Assembly (NCBI GenBank): GCA_037833965.1
Contig: AP031355.1
Span: 26,933,501-26,997,500, forward strand
Source of the DNA: Marchantia polymorpha subsp. ruderalis
Taxonomy: Eukaryota > Streptophyta > Marchantiopsida > Marchantiales > Marchantiaceae
Reading direction: 5' to 3'
DNA: 64,000 nucleotides
In this document: piece by piece, positions 8,751 through 18,821 of the stretch
Layout of the letters: every line of letters begins with the position of its first letter
Numbering within the stretch: position 1 is the stretch's first letter
Made by a program: the position numbers and the translations under genes
Notes under the pieces: generated by a model
What the model saw: only the letters and a program-made list of their open reading frames with translations
Told to the model about the DNA's origin: nothing
The model's database searches: none

Positions 8751-10581
8751 TGTCGGACTTGCTGGATGTCTTCTCCTTCCCTTTTCCCGTCCGGTCGTCG
8801 GTCCTCCGTTCGTGCTTGCGAGTGTCACGCTCTTGCTCCTTCGATTTCTTGGAACTACGAGTTTCGACCCGTGCGCACATAACCTCTTCCGCCGGCCATT
8901 CTTCGTCTTCATCATCCCCGTCTGAACCTACTTCGACCTGGTTAACTTGGACGTCCTCCTTGGCAGGAGGGTTCACAAATCGTACCGCTGGCCGAGGGAC
9001 TGGTGGCTGATCACACTCTGGCGCAGTATGCCCGGTCTTCTTGCAATTACTACATGTCGGAACATAATCGTTTCGCCTTTTTGGATGGGGACACTGCGGT
9101 GAGAAGTGTCCAACTTCCCCGCAATTATAACAAGCTCGCGGTGGCGGTGGGTCAAACGTCCCTGGAGGTGCTCTCCGCCTCACGGGTACTGTAGTGGCCC
9201 GATCCACCGGATGATATCGTGGGACTTGCATTGCTGAAACTGCAGTAGGGGTAGGAACCGACTGGACGGCGTAGGCTGTCTCTTCGCTAGCCTCTCCATA
9301 GTACTGGGGGTGCTCTCCATAGTACGGTTGTGCCCACTCTACTGCGTTGACTGGATATGACGGACGGGTGGTAAGGCACTCGGTGTTTGCATGTCCCACC
9401 GCCCCGCACGTAGTACACCATAAGTTCGCTCGCACTCTCCCGGGTGATTTTCGACGATCATGCCCGCCTACCACTTGAACCTTGAGATCGGCGAAGTCCT
9501 TCACAAGGGTCTCCATCTTCGAGGCTATGTCTCCCGGCGCTCTGTCCGCAGTCACTCGTCGGGTGCCCTTTTTCTTCGCTGCCCCATGCTTCTTCCTCTT
9601 CTTCTCCTCCTCCGACGATGAGGTTTCCTCTTCTTCGGATGAGGAACGGTTCTCGTCCGAAGACGATTCCTCCGATGACGGAGTTGTACCTCTACGTCGT
9701 CTTCGCCCTCCCTTCGGTTTTCGCTCCTTCGACTCCCGTCTCTCTCTCCCTCTTCGGTTGAGAGTGGAAGTTTCGAAGGCTTCTGCCGATGCAATCACAT
9801 CCTCAATAGTGTCGCACTTGCTGCGTCGGCAAAAAGTCTCCATCTCCCGAGTTAAACCGGTTACGTACCAATCCACAGCTTGTTGTACCGAGAAAGGGGA
9901 CCCTGGTCCTGTTTTCGGTATTCTATCAAGGAGGTCCAGAAATCTCTCAGTGTAGTCACGCAGACTCTCCTTCTTCTCTCGCTGCAAATTACGTAACTTG
10001 GTCAAAACCCGGCTGTCGTAGCCGAGCTCGCGGAAACGGCGAAGGAACTTCTCCTTCAGCTGGGCCCATGTTGTCAACCCAGTCGGATCGATGCTCTCGT
10101 GATTGTACCAACTCCTCGCTTTCTTCCGCAGAAGGCTTGGGAAGATCCTTAGTCGGTCGTCGTCTGCGATCTCGCGATTGGCAAACAACACCGATTCGAA
10201 CAACTTGATGTATGAATCTGCATCGTCGTCATCCCCACTCCCTTTATACTTTGGGTAGGAATGTTTAGTAATCGGCTGAGGTAGCCGCACATTGGCTTGT
10301 CCGTCCGCCATCGGTGTGTCTGTCGACGGTTCTCGGGCGGTCGTTTCTAATTCACGAGGCGGGTCCGTGCAAGGAATATCTAGTAGAACTGTAAGCACCA
10401 AGTTTGGTTCCGAGTCGCCGGGGGTAGGTTCCCCAAGGATGTCGGCCGAACTAGGCTTAGGTACTCTTTTTGGTGTTTTCTTGTTTTGACGCCGTGTCTC
10501 TTCCACGGCCTTCTCTGAATCTCGTCGGAACCTGCGGACAGCCCTAGCACTTAGGTTGCTCCCGCTAGCCCCAGTCGACAT
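8751..10581 (-). CDS. Gag of element B, 3' end lost at the junction with LTR A
   Basis: Structural protein of a Ty3/gypsy element, expected to form the particle and package RNA. The ATG at 10581 lies 46 bp beyond the primer binding site. A Retrotrans_gag-type region (residues about 115-235, with KARSWYNHE, FLRRFRELGYDSR and YTERFLDLLDRIP) is followed by a Lys/Arg/Ser/Glu-rich stretch. Three CX2CX4HX4C zinc knuckles follow: CTTCGAVGHANTEC (about 388), CYNCGEVGHFSPQC (about 483) and CSNCKKTGHTAPEC (about 508). The open frame continues to 8716, but its last residues (NNPLKAKTAI) come from the opposite-strand LTR A end, so genuine gag stops at about 8751. Protease and pol of B are not in the window. 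The frame is otherwise intact, so the insertion is probably young. Confidence 0.93.
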
Positions 10582-10627
10582 TCACCGAGCATGGCTGCTC
10601 GTAAAAACCCCGGTGTTGACGCAACTG

Positions 10628-10645
10628 TCCCCGGCAGCGGCGCCA
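10628..10645 (-). other. Primer binding site of element B, tRNA-Asp type
   Basis: The minus strand reads TGGCGCCGCTGCCGGGGA. This matches the complement of the 3' end of plant tRNA-Asp including its CCA, with one mismatch (C for T at base 9). It lies between the LTR end (10668) and gag (10581). The 22-bp spacer between LTR and site (10646-10667) contains a small AGAAG/CTTCT inverted repeat. tRNA-Asp priming is known in the Athila/Tat group of plant Ty3/gypsy elements. Confidence 0.8.
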
Positions 10646-10667
10646 AAAAGAAGTTGTCGGCTTCTTA

Positions 10668-13600
10668 TGTAATAACCCACTAAAGGCTAAAACTGCAATA
10701 TAGTGGTAGAAAGGTCGAACCCACAGGGACAGAGGAACACACAGGGTACAAAGTGTCACGTTTTAACAGACTATTGAGGAGTTTGAATTCTCAAGCAACT
10801 GTCACTCCCAGAAATACTGCAAGTGTCCACTCGGAGCGCACTCGGAGGTCGCACAGTGCAGCGTAACACACACACACACACACACCTGAAACTACAGAAC
10901 ACAACCCAGAGATCCGTTAGGACCTCTACTTCAAGATTTCAGGGGGAAAGTCTCTCGCGAGCACACTCGGCAAAGCTGCGGGCAGTGACTTCCAACTCCG
11001 GCTTTTACAACACTTCCACTAGCTTGCTGCTAGTGTAGGAAACCCGGTTTGGACTGCCTACTTCGGATCGAAGTCACTCCTACGCGGTGAACAACACTCT
11101 CAACTCACAAAACGCGCAGAGAACACAGGTCCGCACTGAAGGACTCACGGTGAAACATTCCAGTAACACAACAACAGTCTATTGAAGAGTTTGAATTCTC
11201 AGGCACTTGTCATTCCCAGAAATACTACAGGGGTTACCCTCAAAGCACCTGCTGCAACGTAACCTGAATTTACAACCAAGGCTTACACGAAGTAGCAAAA
11301 CTTCACTTTGGCATTCAGGGGAAAAATCCCAAGGGAGTACAATCAGAAAGAAACACTCGAAGGTGTAGGGGCGAAACTGTTCAAGTATCTAACTAGTCAC
11401 TGGCTCTAAGCATCGGCAGTCACCCGCAGGTGCAGATCCGAACTACTCAAGTCTCTAACCAATGTACTAGCTCTGAACATTCGTCCGAAGGCCTTCAGCT
11501 ACAAAATGCGGAACGCTAAGTTGTAACTCCTCCTGCGTGGTGACAGAACTCAAGGACACAAACACGCAAAGGAAATGGGTTCCTGATCTATACTTCTGAG
11601 TTTGGGAAAGAACCCCAGGCAAAACGCCTGGAACTATTTTATACCTTCTAAGTCCTACCTAGCACTACACTGCACTACGCTACACGCCTGCACGGAACCA
11701 CGCTACACTACACTCCGCGGAACCTGTACTACGTCTCCTGCGCGGCCGACTGCCGCGCACTAACTCCCTACCCTGCCAATCTTCCGCTCGACTGCGCAGT
11801 CCCAAACGCTGCAACGCCGCGGACACCTCCACTTCGAGGGCGGACATGGTATCCTGTGCCTTCGACAGAAAGGCATCGAGCTTCTTTGCAACCTTCCGCC
11901 GACTCCTACTGTCGCCTGACAACAACCCGGCTGCGCGCAATTCAAACTCACGCAGTGTGAGTTTCTCCTGCGCCTTCACTTCCCAGTGGGCGTAGCCCTT
12001 GAGACAGTGGGCGACACGCCTCGCCGTCTCCACCTTCGTGCGATCCGCCTCCTTCCTGCGATCCTCTTCAATTGTCACTAATTGCGATTCGGCTTCAGCA
12101 CGTTGCGCTCTCAATTCGCCACACTCTGACTGTAACCTGTGGATTAACTCTTCATCCGCCTGCCGTGCGAGCTGACATTGTTCCAACAACCGCGTCTGTC
12201 GCACGAGCTCCTCTGACAAAATCCGATTCTGGGCCTGCTCAGAAATGAGTGCTTCCTTGACCTTCACCTGCTCCTTGGTGAGCTCGTCCAGTTTCTCATC
12301 CTTCATCTTCTCGGAGTGCTTGTAGAATTTCTGATTAAGTTTATACTGACCCCACAAGCATGCATGCTTCTCCTTCAATTCCCTCAACTCCTGGTCCACT
12401 CTAGCTAATAGCTTGCTGGTGTGGACTTTAGTGCGAGTCCGCCTGCGCACTAACTCGATGTAAGATCCCGGCTGGAGTGGGTCGGCGTATTTATCGACCT
12501 TGCGATCCAAGTACCTCAGCAACGGAATCACCTACTCAGAGAGCGCCGCCGCCGGCGCTCCAACAATTTCCTCCTCCTCCTCCTCGGTGTCTTCTGCTCC
12601 TGACATTTCTTCCGTGGAGCCTCCGTCGTCATCATCCGAGTGGAGAATTTCAGTCGCCATTGATTGCGTCGGCGACTGCCCCGAGTGGGGCTGCACGTCA
12701 TCGACGTGTGCTGCCTGCGAAGGCACGGCTGCAGCCTCGCTGCTCGTCGCCAAAATGTCTAAGGCGGAAGGCGAATGTACCCGTGCGGCATCCCCGTCTC
12801 TCGCTTGTTGGTTGTCTACCGCGTCCTCTCTGCCGCCGTCGCCCGCCGCCGAAGGCGATCGAGCGGAGGGTGGCTGCGTGGGGTTTGATTGCGCATCGCG
12901 CATCGAAATTTCATCCCGCGGACAGTCACTCCGCTCCTCCGTCTGTTGCTGCTCCCTTGATCGGTCCGTGGGGGCTGTGCCCGGCCCGTGCGTAGGCGCA
13001 ATTGCCGGCGCCTTGTCCGCCGCAGGCGTAGCGCCGCGGACATCCATCGCCGAAGGCGACATGGCCGGGGGCCGCTCGCCCGATGTCCCTTGGCCTACAG
13101 GCCCTACCGCCGAAGGCGCATCTATCGGCGGACTTCCCGCCGATGGTGCGGCCTCCGCACGCTCCCTGCTCGTATCTCCTCGGCTCGAAGGCCCTGGCGC
13201 CGAAGGCACAAATTGCGGCGCGTGGTGCGCCGGAGGGTCTGGCCCCGAGGCCCGGTGTCTCGTAGGCGGTTCTTCCGCCGGCTCCTTCCCCTTCCTACGT
13301 TGGAACGGGGGTGATTCTTGCCTGTGCACAGGCGGCACGTGTGGAGGTGTCCTGTGCACAGGCGACCTGTGCACAGGCGGACTGCTCCTTCCCACGCGTA
13401 AGCGTAGATCCACGTCCACTTGTGATCGCGTGTCCGCGGAGGCTCGTCCGTCCGCGGAGGCTCGTCTGTGCGCAAACGGAACATCTGTCCGCATCGCACG
13501 TGGTAACTCCGGAGGCCCTTGGCCCGTAGGCGGCCTCTCTCCCGTCCAGGTTGCATCGTGGTCCGTTGCTCCTGCGGTCGTTCGCGCTTCCTCATGCTTC

Positions 13601-16046
13601 TCTGGCGACGCACTTCCTTTCTCCGTCGCAATCGTCGCCGTGTCCGCACTGTCGGCTGGTAACACCAGTCTGCGTGCCTTCTGCTTCGGCCGGCTGTATG
13701 ACTCGCACAGCGGCCGCGGTCGAATGGGAGCAGAGGGTTCTTGATGCTGCTCCTCTTCGGACTCTTCCCTCCATCGCCGCTTCCGCGGCACTCGTGCTGC
13801 AGGAGTGTGTCTCCCTTCGTCCCTCCGCCTTGATGGGGTAGAAGTCGGTGACTCCTCTGCATCAGTGTCGACCTCATTCTCCCGCACATACTTCCCGGGA
13901 TGGTCGATGGACAATGGCGGAAAATGTTCAAGCTCCGCCGCTGTCAAACAATTCCGCTGTCGATAAAAATTGATGAGGAAAGGAGAAAGATGGTTTAGAG
14001 TTCCCCCCTTCTCCTCAAACGCGTGCTGTCGCATCACCCTGTGCAGGATGCTCGCCCAGTGAATTGGAGTTCCCTCGATGACGCACTCCACAAAAGAGAC
14101 CTGCCACAATGTGATGTAGCAGGCGCAGTGCGGCTGCAGTAATTGCATCAGCGCCGCGGACAAAGTCCGGCGAAATCGATCCTTGTAATCACGGGTCCTG
14201 TACCCATTCTTGGTAAACCTCCCGGTCTTGAACAGCTCCACAAATTGCGCCTCTTCCTGCTTGGTCACCTTGATGCTCTCACTGTCGAAAAGGAGATGCC
14301 CTGGCATGCCAGCACATCTTCCCAACGCCTGCGCCCAATCTTGGACTGTCCACCGGTCAACATGCGGACGCAATCCGCGCGAGGGTGGTCCCTGTGGCTC
14401 TAGCCACTCGCGCACCATATTCGCACAGATGTAGTTCCATCCCCATAGCAAGAAATCGAGCTTTCTTGCTATTAAGCGCTCCTCGAAGGCGCGCAGCCCG
14501 TTCTGTGGTAGGCGAAGTGGCACCATCCGCAATCTGCTCGGTCTCGTCATTGCGTTCCTGGGGTTCGCTCGCCCGCTCATTCTACTTCCGCACCACCCGA
14601 GCTTCTTTCTCTCTCGGCAAACTCTAATCGCCCTCAATTCCAAATCACGCGCATTCACTTCTCCCTCAATCAACAAGAAATCTCCTGTGCGACGACGTCG
14701 AGAATGTTTAGCAGCCAGCAGATGGATGCGCGCAGCGCGCACAAGAGATTGGAATCGCGAATTCAAGAATGGGACGTTCTCCGCCGCCCGGTCGAAGGTC
14801 ATGGTCGGCTCTTGCTCGTGAAGAACGTCTCACTTGATGGCCGCGCCGGCTGTACGCTGGAACGGTCTTCGCTCTCACGCGCGGCTTCACGCTCCGCCGT
14901 CGTCGATTAAACTCTCACGCTCGAATTGGCGGATTTGAACTCCGCGAGCGTATTACCCCGCGGACATGGGGGCGTAGCGCCGAAGGCGAGTTTTCCGCCT
15001 TGCGCGGTACACTTGTTCGTACCGCCCCTCGGCCAATCCCCCTCTGCCTTGACGCGTGTGTCCGCATGTCGGACAAAAGTTCAACTCCTGCCTGTGCGCA
15101 GGCAGGAGCCTCGGCGGATGCTCCGCCGGCACGGGACTTCATCCTCCTGTGCACAGGCGGTCGCCTGTGCGCAGGCGAATTCCGTGCGCGGCGCTGCGCT
15201 GGCACGGAAGGCGTTGACCGTGGTCAGCCGTCTCCGTCCAGTCTGTCCGTTCCTTGTCTCTTCGTCGGCGCTTCCGCCGCCGCAACTCCGTCCGTCCAAG
15301 AGCGCATCCACCCGTCCCGTCCGCATGGTCCGTACCGATTTGATTACTCTGGCGGCTCTTCCGCCGTACGCGGCGCTGCGCTGGCGCGGAAGGCGCCGTA
15401 CACTTTCTACCTCACAAGGCGCATTTCTAGGGCCCAAGGCGGATTTTCCGCCGACGCCGAAGCGCCTGTGCACAGGCGAGCGCCTGTGCGTAGGCGGACT
15501 TCGCGCATCCCCTAACCCTACTTCGCCTGTGCACAGGCGAACGCCTTCGTCCGCGCATAGGACAAAACTTGTTTCCCCCTTCCGCGTAGGCGGAATTCGC
15601 GCCGGTGGCGAACTCTTTCCGCCGTAGGCGACCGCCTCCGTTTCTTCCAATAGTGATAACTCCCTAAGTCCTCATCCGTTCCAAGCGTTCTTGGACTCGT
15701 TGGAATCAGTGCGTCGAGCTCTTTCCAACGGGACCCTAACTGGATCAAGGCGCCCGAGGGTCAACCTAATTATGGAGGGTTTCCCTACAGCCGCGGACGC
15801 AACCTCCGAAGGCGGGTTTTGCGCCTTGCGCCGTAGGGGTCCTAACTGCAGAGCTCGCAGGGAGGGTGGTGCCTGTCCTTACTGCTGCACCCCAAATCCC
15901 AGATTCTACAAGATCCCTCGAGAATCCCCGCGATATTCCGGATTCACTCCGTTTTGATGTACCGAAGGCTATTTACAATGCTGCCAGGGTACAGTTTTCC
16001 AAAAATGTTTTAATTTCCTCAAAATTGCCAAAAGTGGGGTACCACA
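10668..16046 (-). mobile_element. LTR B: 5' LTR (5379 bp) of the gag-bearing minus-strand element
   Basis: In plus-strand reading it runs from TGTAATAACCCAC at 10668 to GGGGTACCACA at 16046. On its own strand it is TGTGGTACCCC...TTATTACA, followed by the primer binding site and gag. It is collinear with LTR A and nearly the same length. It carries the U3 frame (11680-14802, broken), the TATA box (11635-11643), the post-TATA hairpin (11615-11631) and the leader palindromes (about 15000-15640). The bases outside it are AACTC. The other target duplication lies outside the window. Confidence 0.92.
11680..14802 (-). pseudogene. LTR-encoded U3 protein, copy B, one nonsense codon
   Basis: Same protein as 4638-7742, with the same order of domains and about 1040 codons. 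It is interrupted only by a TAG at 12532-12534, just after the acidic region, where copies A, D and E have CAG (Gln) before the LRYLDRK block. The change is C to T in a CAG (CHG) context, the kind expected from deamination of methylated cytosine. The N-terminal part is 756 codons (14802 to 12532) and the C-terminal coiled-coil part 283 codons (12531 to 11680). Both remain otherwise open. Confidence 0.8.
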
Positions 16047-16083
16047 AACTCCACGATCACACCACGTGGGTCTGAAGCACGAG
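16047..16083. other. 37-bp spacer between LTR B and LTR C
   Basis: Short unassigned sequence between the LTR B end and the start of LTR C (TGTAATAACCCACC at 16084). It does not match the primer binding site or polypurine tract expected next to an LTR. The five bases before C (ACGAG) do not match those after C (CTGCG at 40868). Confidence 0.5.
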
Positions 16084-18319
16084 TGTAATAACCCACCAAA
16101 GGCTAAAACTGCAGTATAGCAGCAAAAAGTTCGAACCCATAGGGATGGAGTCAACACACAGAGCACAAAGTGTCACGTTTTAACAGACTATTGAAGAGTT
16201 TGAATTCTCAGGCGACTGTCATTCCCAGAAACACTGCAAGTGCTCAACTCGGAGGTCACTCGGAGGACGCACAGTGCAGCGTAGTTCACCCCAACACACA
16301 CCTGAAACTAGAAAAGCACAACTCAGAGGTCGGTTAGGACCTCCACTTAAGGTTCAGGGGAAAAATTTCTGAAGAGTACACTCAAAGGGTCTGCAGGTAG
16401 TGTTTCCCAAGTCCAGATTGTTAACTCTGACTGCTAGTGCAGAGCACCCGGGTTGGACTTCCTACTTTGGATGCGATACCTTCGTCAAACCGAAGTCACT
16501 CTCACGCGGTGAACAACACACCCAACTCATAAAACGCATAGAGAATACAAGAACCGAACTGAGAAACTCAACTGAGAAAAGATCTAGTGTCACACCATAA
16601 CAGTCTATTTACGAGTTTGAATTCTCAGGCACTAGTCATTCCCAGAAATACTGCGGAGGCTACCCTTGAAGGCGTCTTCAACAGCGTAACCTGAATTTAC
16701 AACCAAGGCTTACTCGAAGTGACAAAACTTTCACTTTGGCATTAAGGGGAAAAATCCCGAAGGAGTACAAACAGGAACAATCACCTGAAGGTGTAAGATT
16801 GAACTACTCAAGTGTCTAACTAGTCCACTAGCTCTGAGCATTCAGCAATCACCCGCAGGTGTAGGTCCGAACTACTCAAGTATCTAACCAGCACACTAGC
16901 TTTGACAACTCGGCCGAAGGCCTTCAGCTACAAAATGCGGTAACTTCGTCAAGCTGTAGCTCCTCTTGCGCGGTGACAGAACTAAGGACACAAACGCGCA
17001 GAGAAAATGAGTTCCTGAACTGCACTTCTGATACTGGAAAATCCCCAAGGCAAGACGCCTTGAACTACTTTATACCTTCTAAGTCCTAACTAACACTCTA
17101 CACTACACTCCACTGCATGTCATCTGCTATGTCTCCTGTGCGACGGACTACCGCGCACTAACTTCCTACCCGACCAGTCGTCGGCTCTGCTGCACAACCC
17201 CAGCCGCCGAAGCACCTCGGTCACCTCTGCCTTGAGGTTCGCAATGGCGTCTTGCGACCTCGTCAGAAAAGCGTCTAACCTCTTCGCGACCCGCCGCCGG
17301 CTCCGACTGTCACCCGACATCAATTCCGCCGCACGAATCTCTAATCCGTGTAGTGTGATTCTCTCCTGCGCAGCCACTTCCCAGTGAGTATAACCTCTGA
17401 GACAGCGGTTCACTCGCTCTCCCAACTCTTCTCGCGTGCGATCTGTCGCGCGCCAATGATCGCCTTCAACCTCTATCAACTGCAACTCTGCCTCTGCACG
17501 CTGCGCTCTCAATTTGTCACACTACGATTGCAGGCGACGAATTAACTCCTCATCAGCTTAACGTGCGATCTGACACTGCTCTAGCATACGTGTCTGTCGC
17601 AAGAGCTCCTCTGACAAGATGCGATTCGGAGCTTGCTTAGAATCGAGCTCCGCCTCGAGCTTCTCCCGCTGCTTCGCAAATTCCTTCTGTGCTTCGGCCA
17701 ACTTCTCATCACGCACCTTGTTGACTACCTTCTGCAATTTCCGCGAGAGTGCGAGGTATCCGCGCAGTGCATCGTTCTTCAACTTCAAATCCTTGGCTAT
17801 CTCGTCCAGGGAAGCCAACAAAGTACTTGTCATGACCTTGGTCCGGATCCGATTGCAAATCAATTCGACGTAGGACCCCCGATGGCAGGGATCACCATAC
17901 TTCGCCACCTTGCGATCAAGGTACCGTAGCAAAGGTACCACCTGCTCGCACAAGACTCTTGTCGGCGTGCCTTGCACCGACTCCTCTTCCTATTCTTCCG
18001 AACTCGACTCATCCTCGTCATACTCCGAATTGAGGATCTCAGTCGCTACAGAATTCCTCGGCGTTTCCCGGGAGTTGGGTTACGTGGCTTCTAGTGCCGC
18101 GGCCGCCGAGGCACTCCTTGCCAAAATGTCCAATGCAGTCGGAGATCTGGCTTCCGGCAAGTCCGCTCCTCCTGCTTGATCTGCTACTGCCGAAGGCGCT
18201 TGTGCCGAAGGCGACTGTGCCGAAGGCACACGTGTCACCTCCTTCCGGCCTTCGTCCGTCGTCAATCTTTCACGTTGGGCATGCGCCGAAGGCTATCGCC
18301 GAAGGCATCTATCGCCGAA
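16084..18319 (-). mobile_element. LTR C, 3' portion (diverged LTR, first of three pieces)
   Basis: Starts TGTAATAACCCACC and has the same layout as B but is clearly diverged. It holds the TATA box (17066-17074), hairpin (17046-17062), R/U5 duplications and the C-terminal part of the U3 frame. It is cut at 18319 by solo LTR D and resumes at 28657, as shown by the CCGAA duplication at 18315-18319 and 28652-28656. The three pieces of C together are about 4.75 kb, a full LTR. Near 18180-18310 the sequence is mostly GCCGAAGGC units. Confidence 0.85.
17120..17977 (-). pseudogene. U3 protein of LTR C, C-terminal half, broken
   Basis: Reads EQVVPLLRYLDRKVAKYGDP followed by the coiled coil and an Arg-rich end, homologous to the last 280 residues of copies A and E. 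It is broken by in-frame stops between 17513 and 17557 (after SEELLRQTRMLEQCQIAR). Upstream, the linker fragment (18080-18265) shows three PSA repeats (PSAQSPSAQAPSA). The N-terminal half lies beyond the nested insertion, at 28738-29850. Confidence 0.75.
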
Positions 18320-18821
18320 TGTAATAACCCACTAAAGGCTAAAACTGCAATATAGTGGTAGAAAGGTCGAACCCACAGGGACAGAGGAACACACAGGGTA
18401 CAAAGTGTCACGTTTTAACAGACTATTGAGGAGTTTGAATTCTCAGGCAACTGTCCCTCCCAGAAATACTGCAAGTGTCCACTCGGAGCGCACTCGGAGG
18501 TCGCACAGTGCAGCGTAACACACACACACACACACCTGAAATTACAGAACACAACCCAGAGATCCGTTAGGACCTCTACTTCAAGATTTCAGGGGGAAAG
18601 TCTCTCAAGAGTACACTCGGCAAAGCTGCGGGCAGTGACTTCCAACTCCGGCTTTTACAACGCTTCCACTAGCTTGCTGCTAGTGTAGGAAACCCGGTTT
18701 GGACTGCCTACTTCGGATCGAAGTCACTCATACGCGGTGAACAACACTCTCAACTCACAAAACGCGCAGAGAACACAGGTCCGCACTGAAGGACTCACTG
18801 TGAAACATTCCAGTAACACAA
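18320..18821 (-). mobile_element. Solo LTR D, first piece (502 bp)
   Basis: Begins TGTAATAACCCAC, flanked on the left by CCGAA (18315-18319). It is interrupted at CACAA (18817-18821) by solo LTR E and continues at 23778. The (CA)n tract and R/U5 start match LTRs A and B closely. Confidence 0.93.

Noticed and set aside
12500-13744. Long open frame (414 codons) on the plus strand opposite the U3 protein of LTR B, with equivalents at 21041-21835, 25487-26347 and 36900-37496
   Set aside because: Antisense shadow of the GC-rich linker. Its residues are simply the reverse reading of the micro-palindromes, and it breaks differently in each copy.
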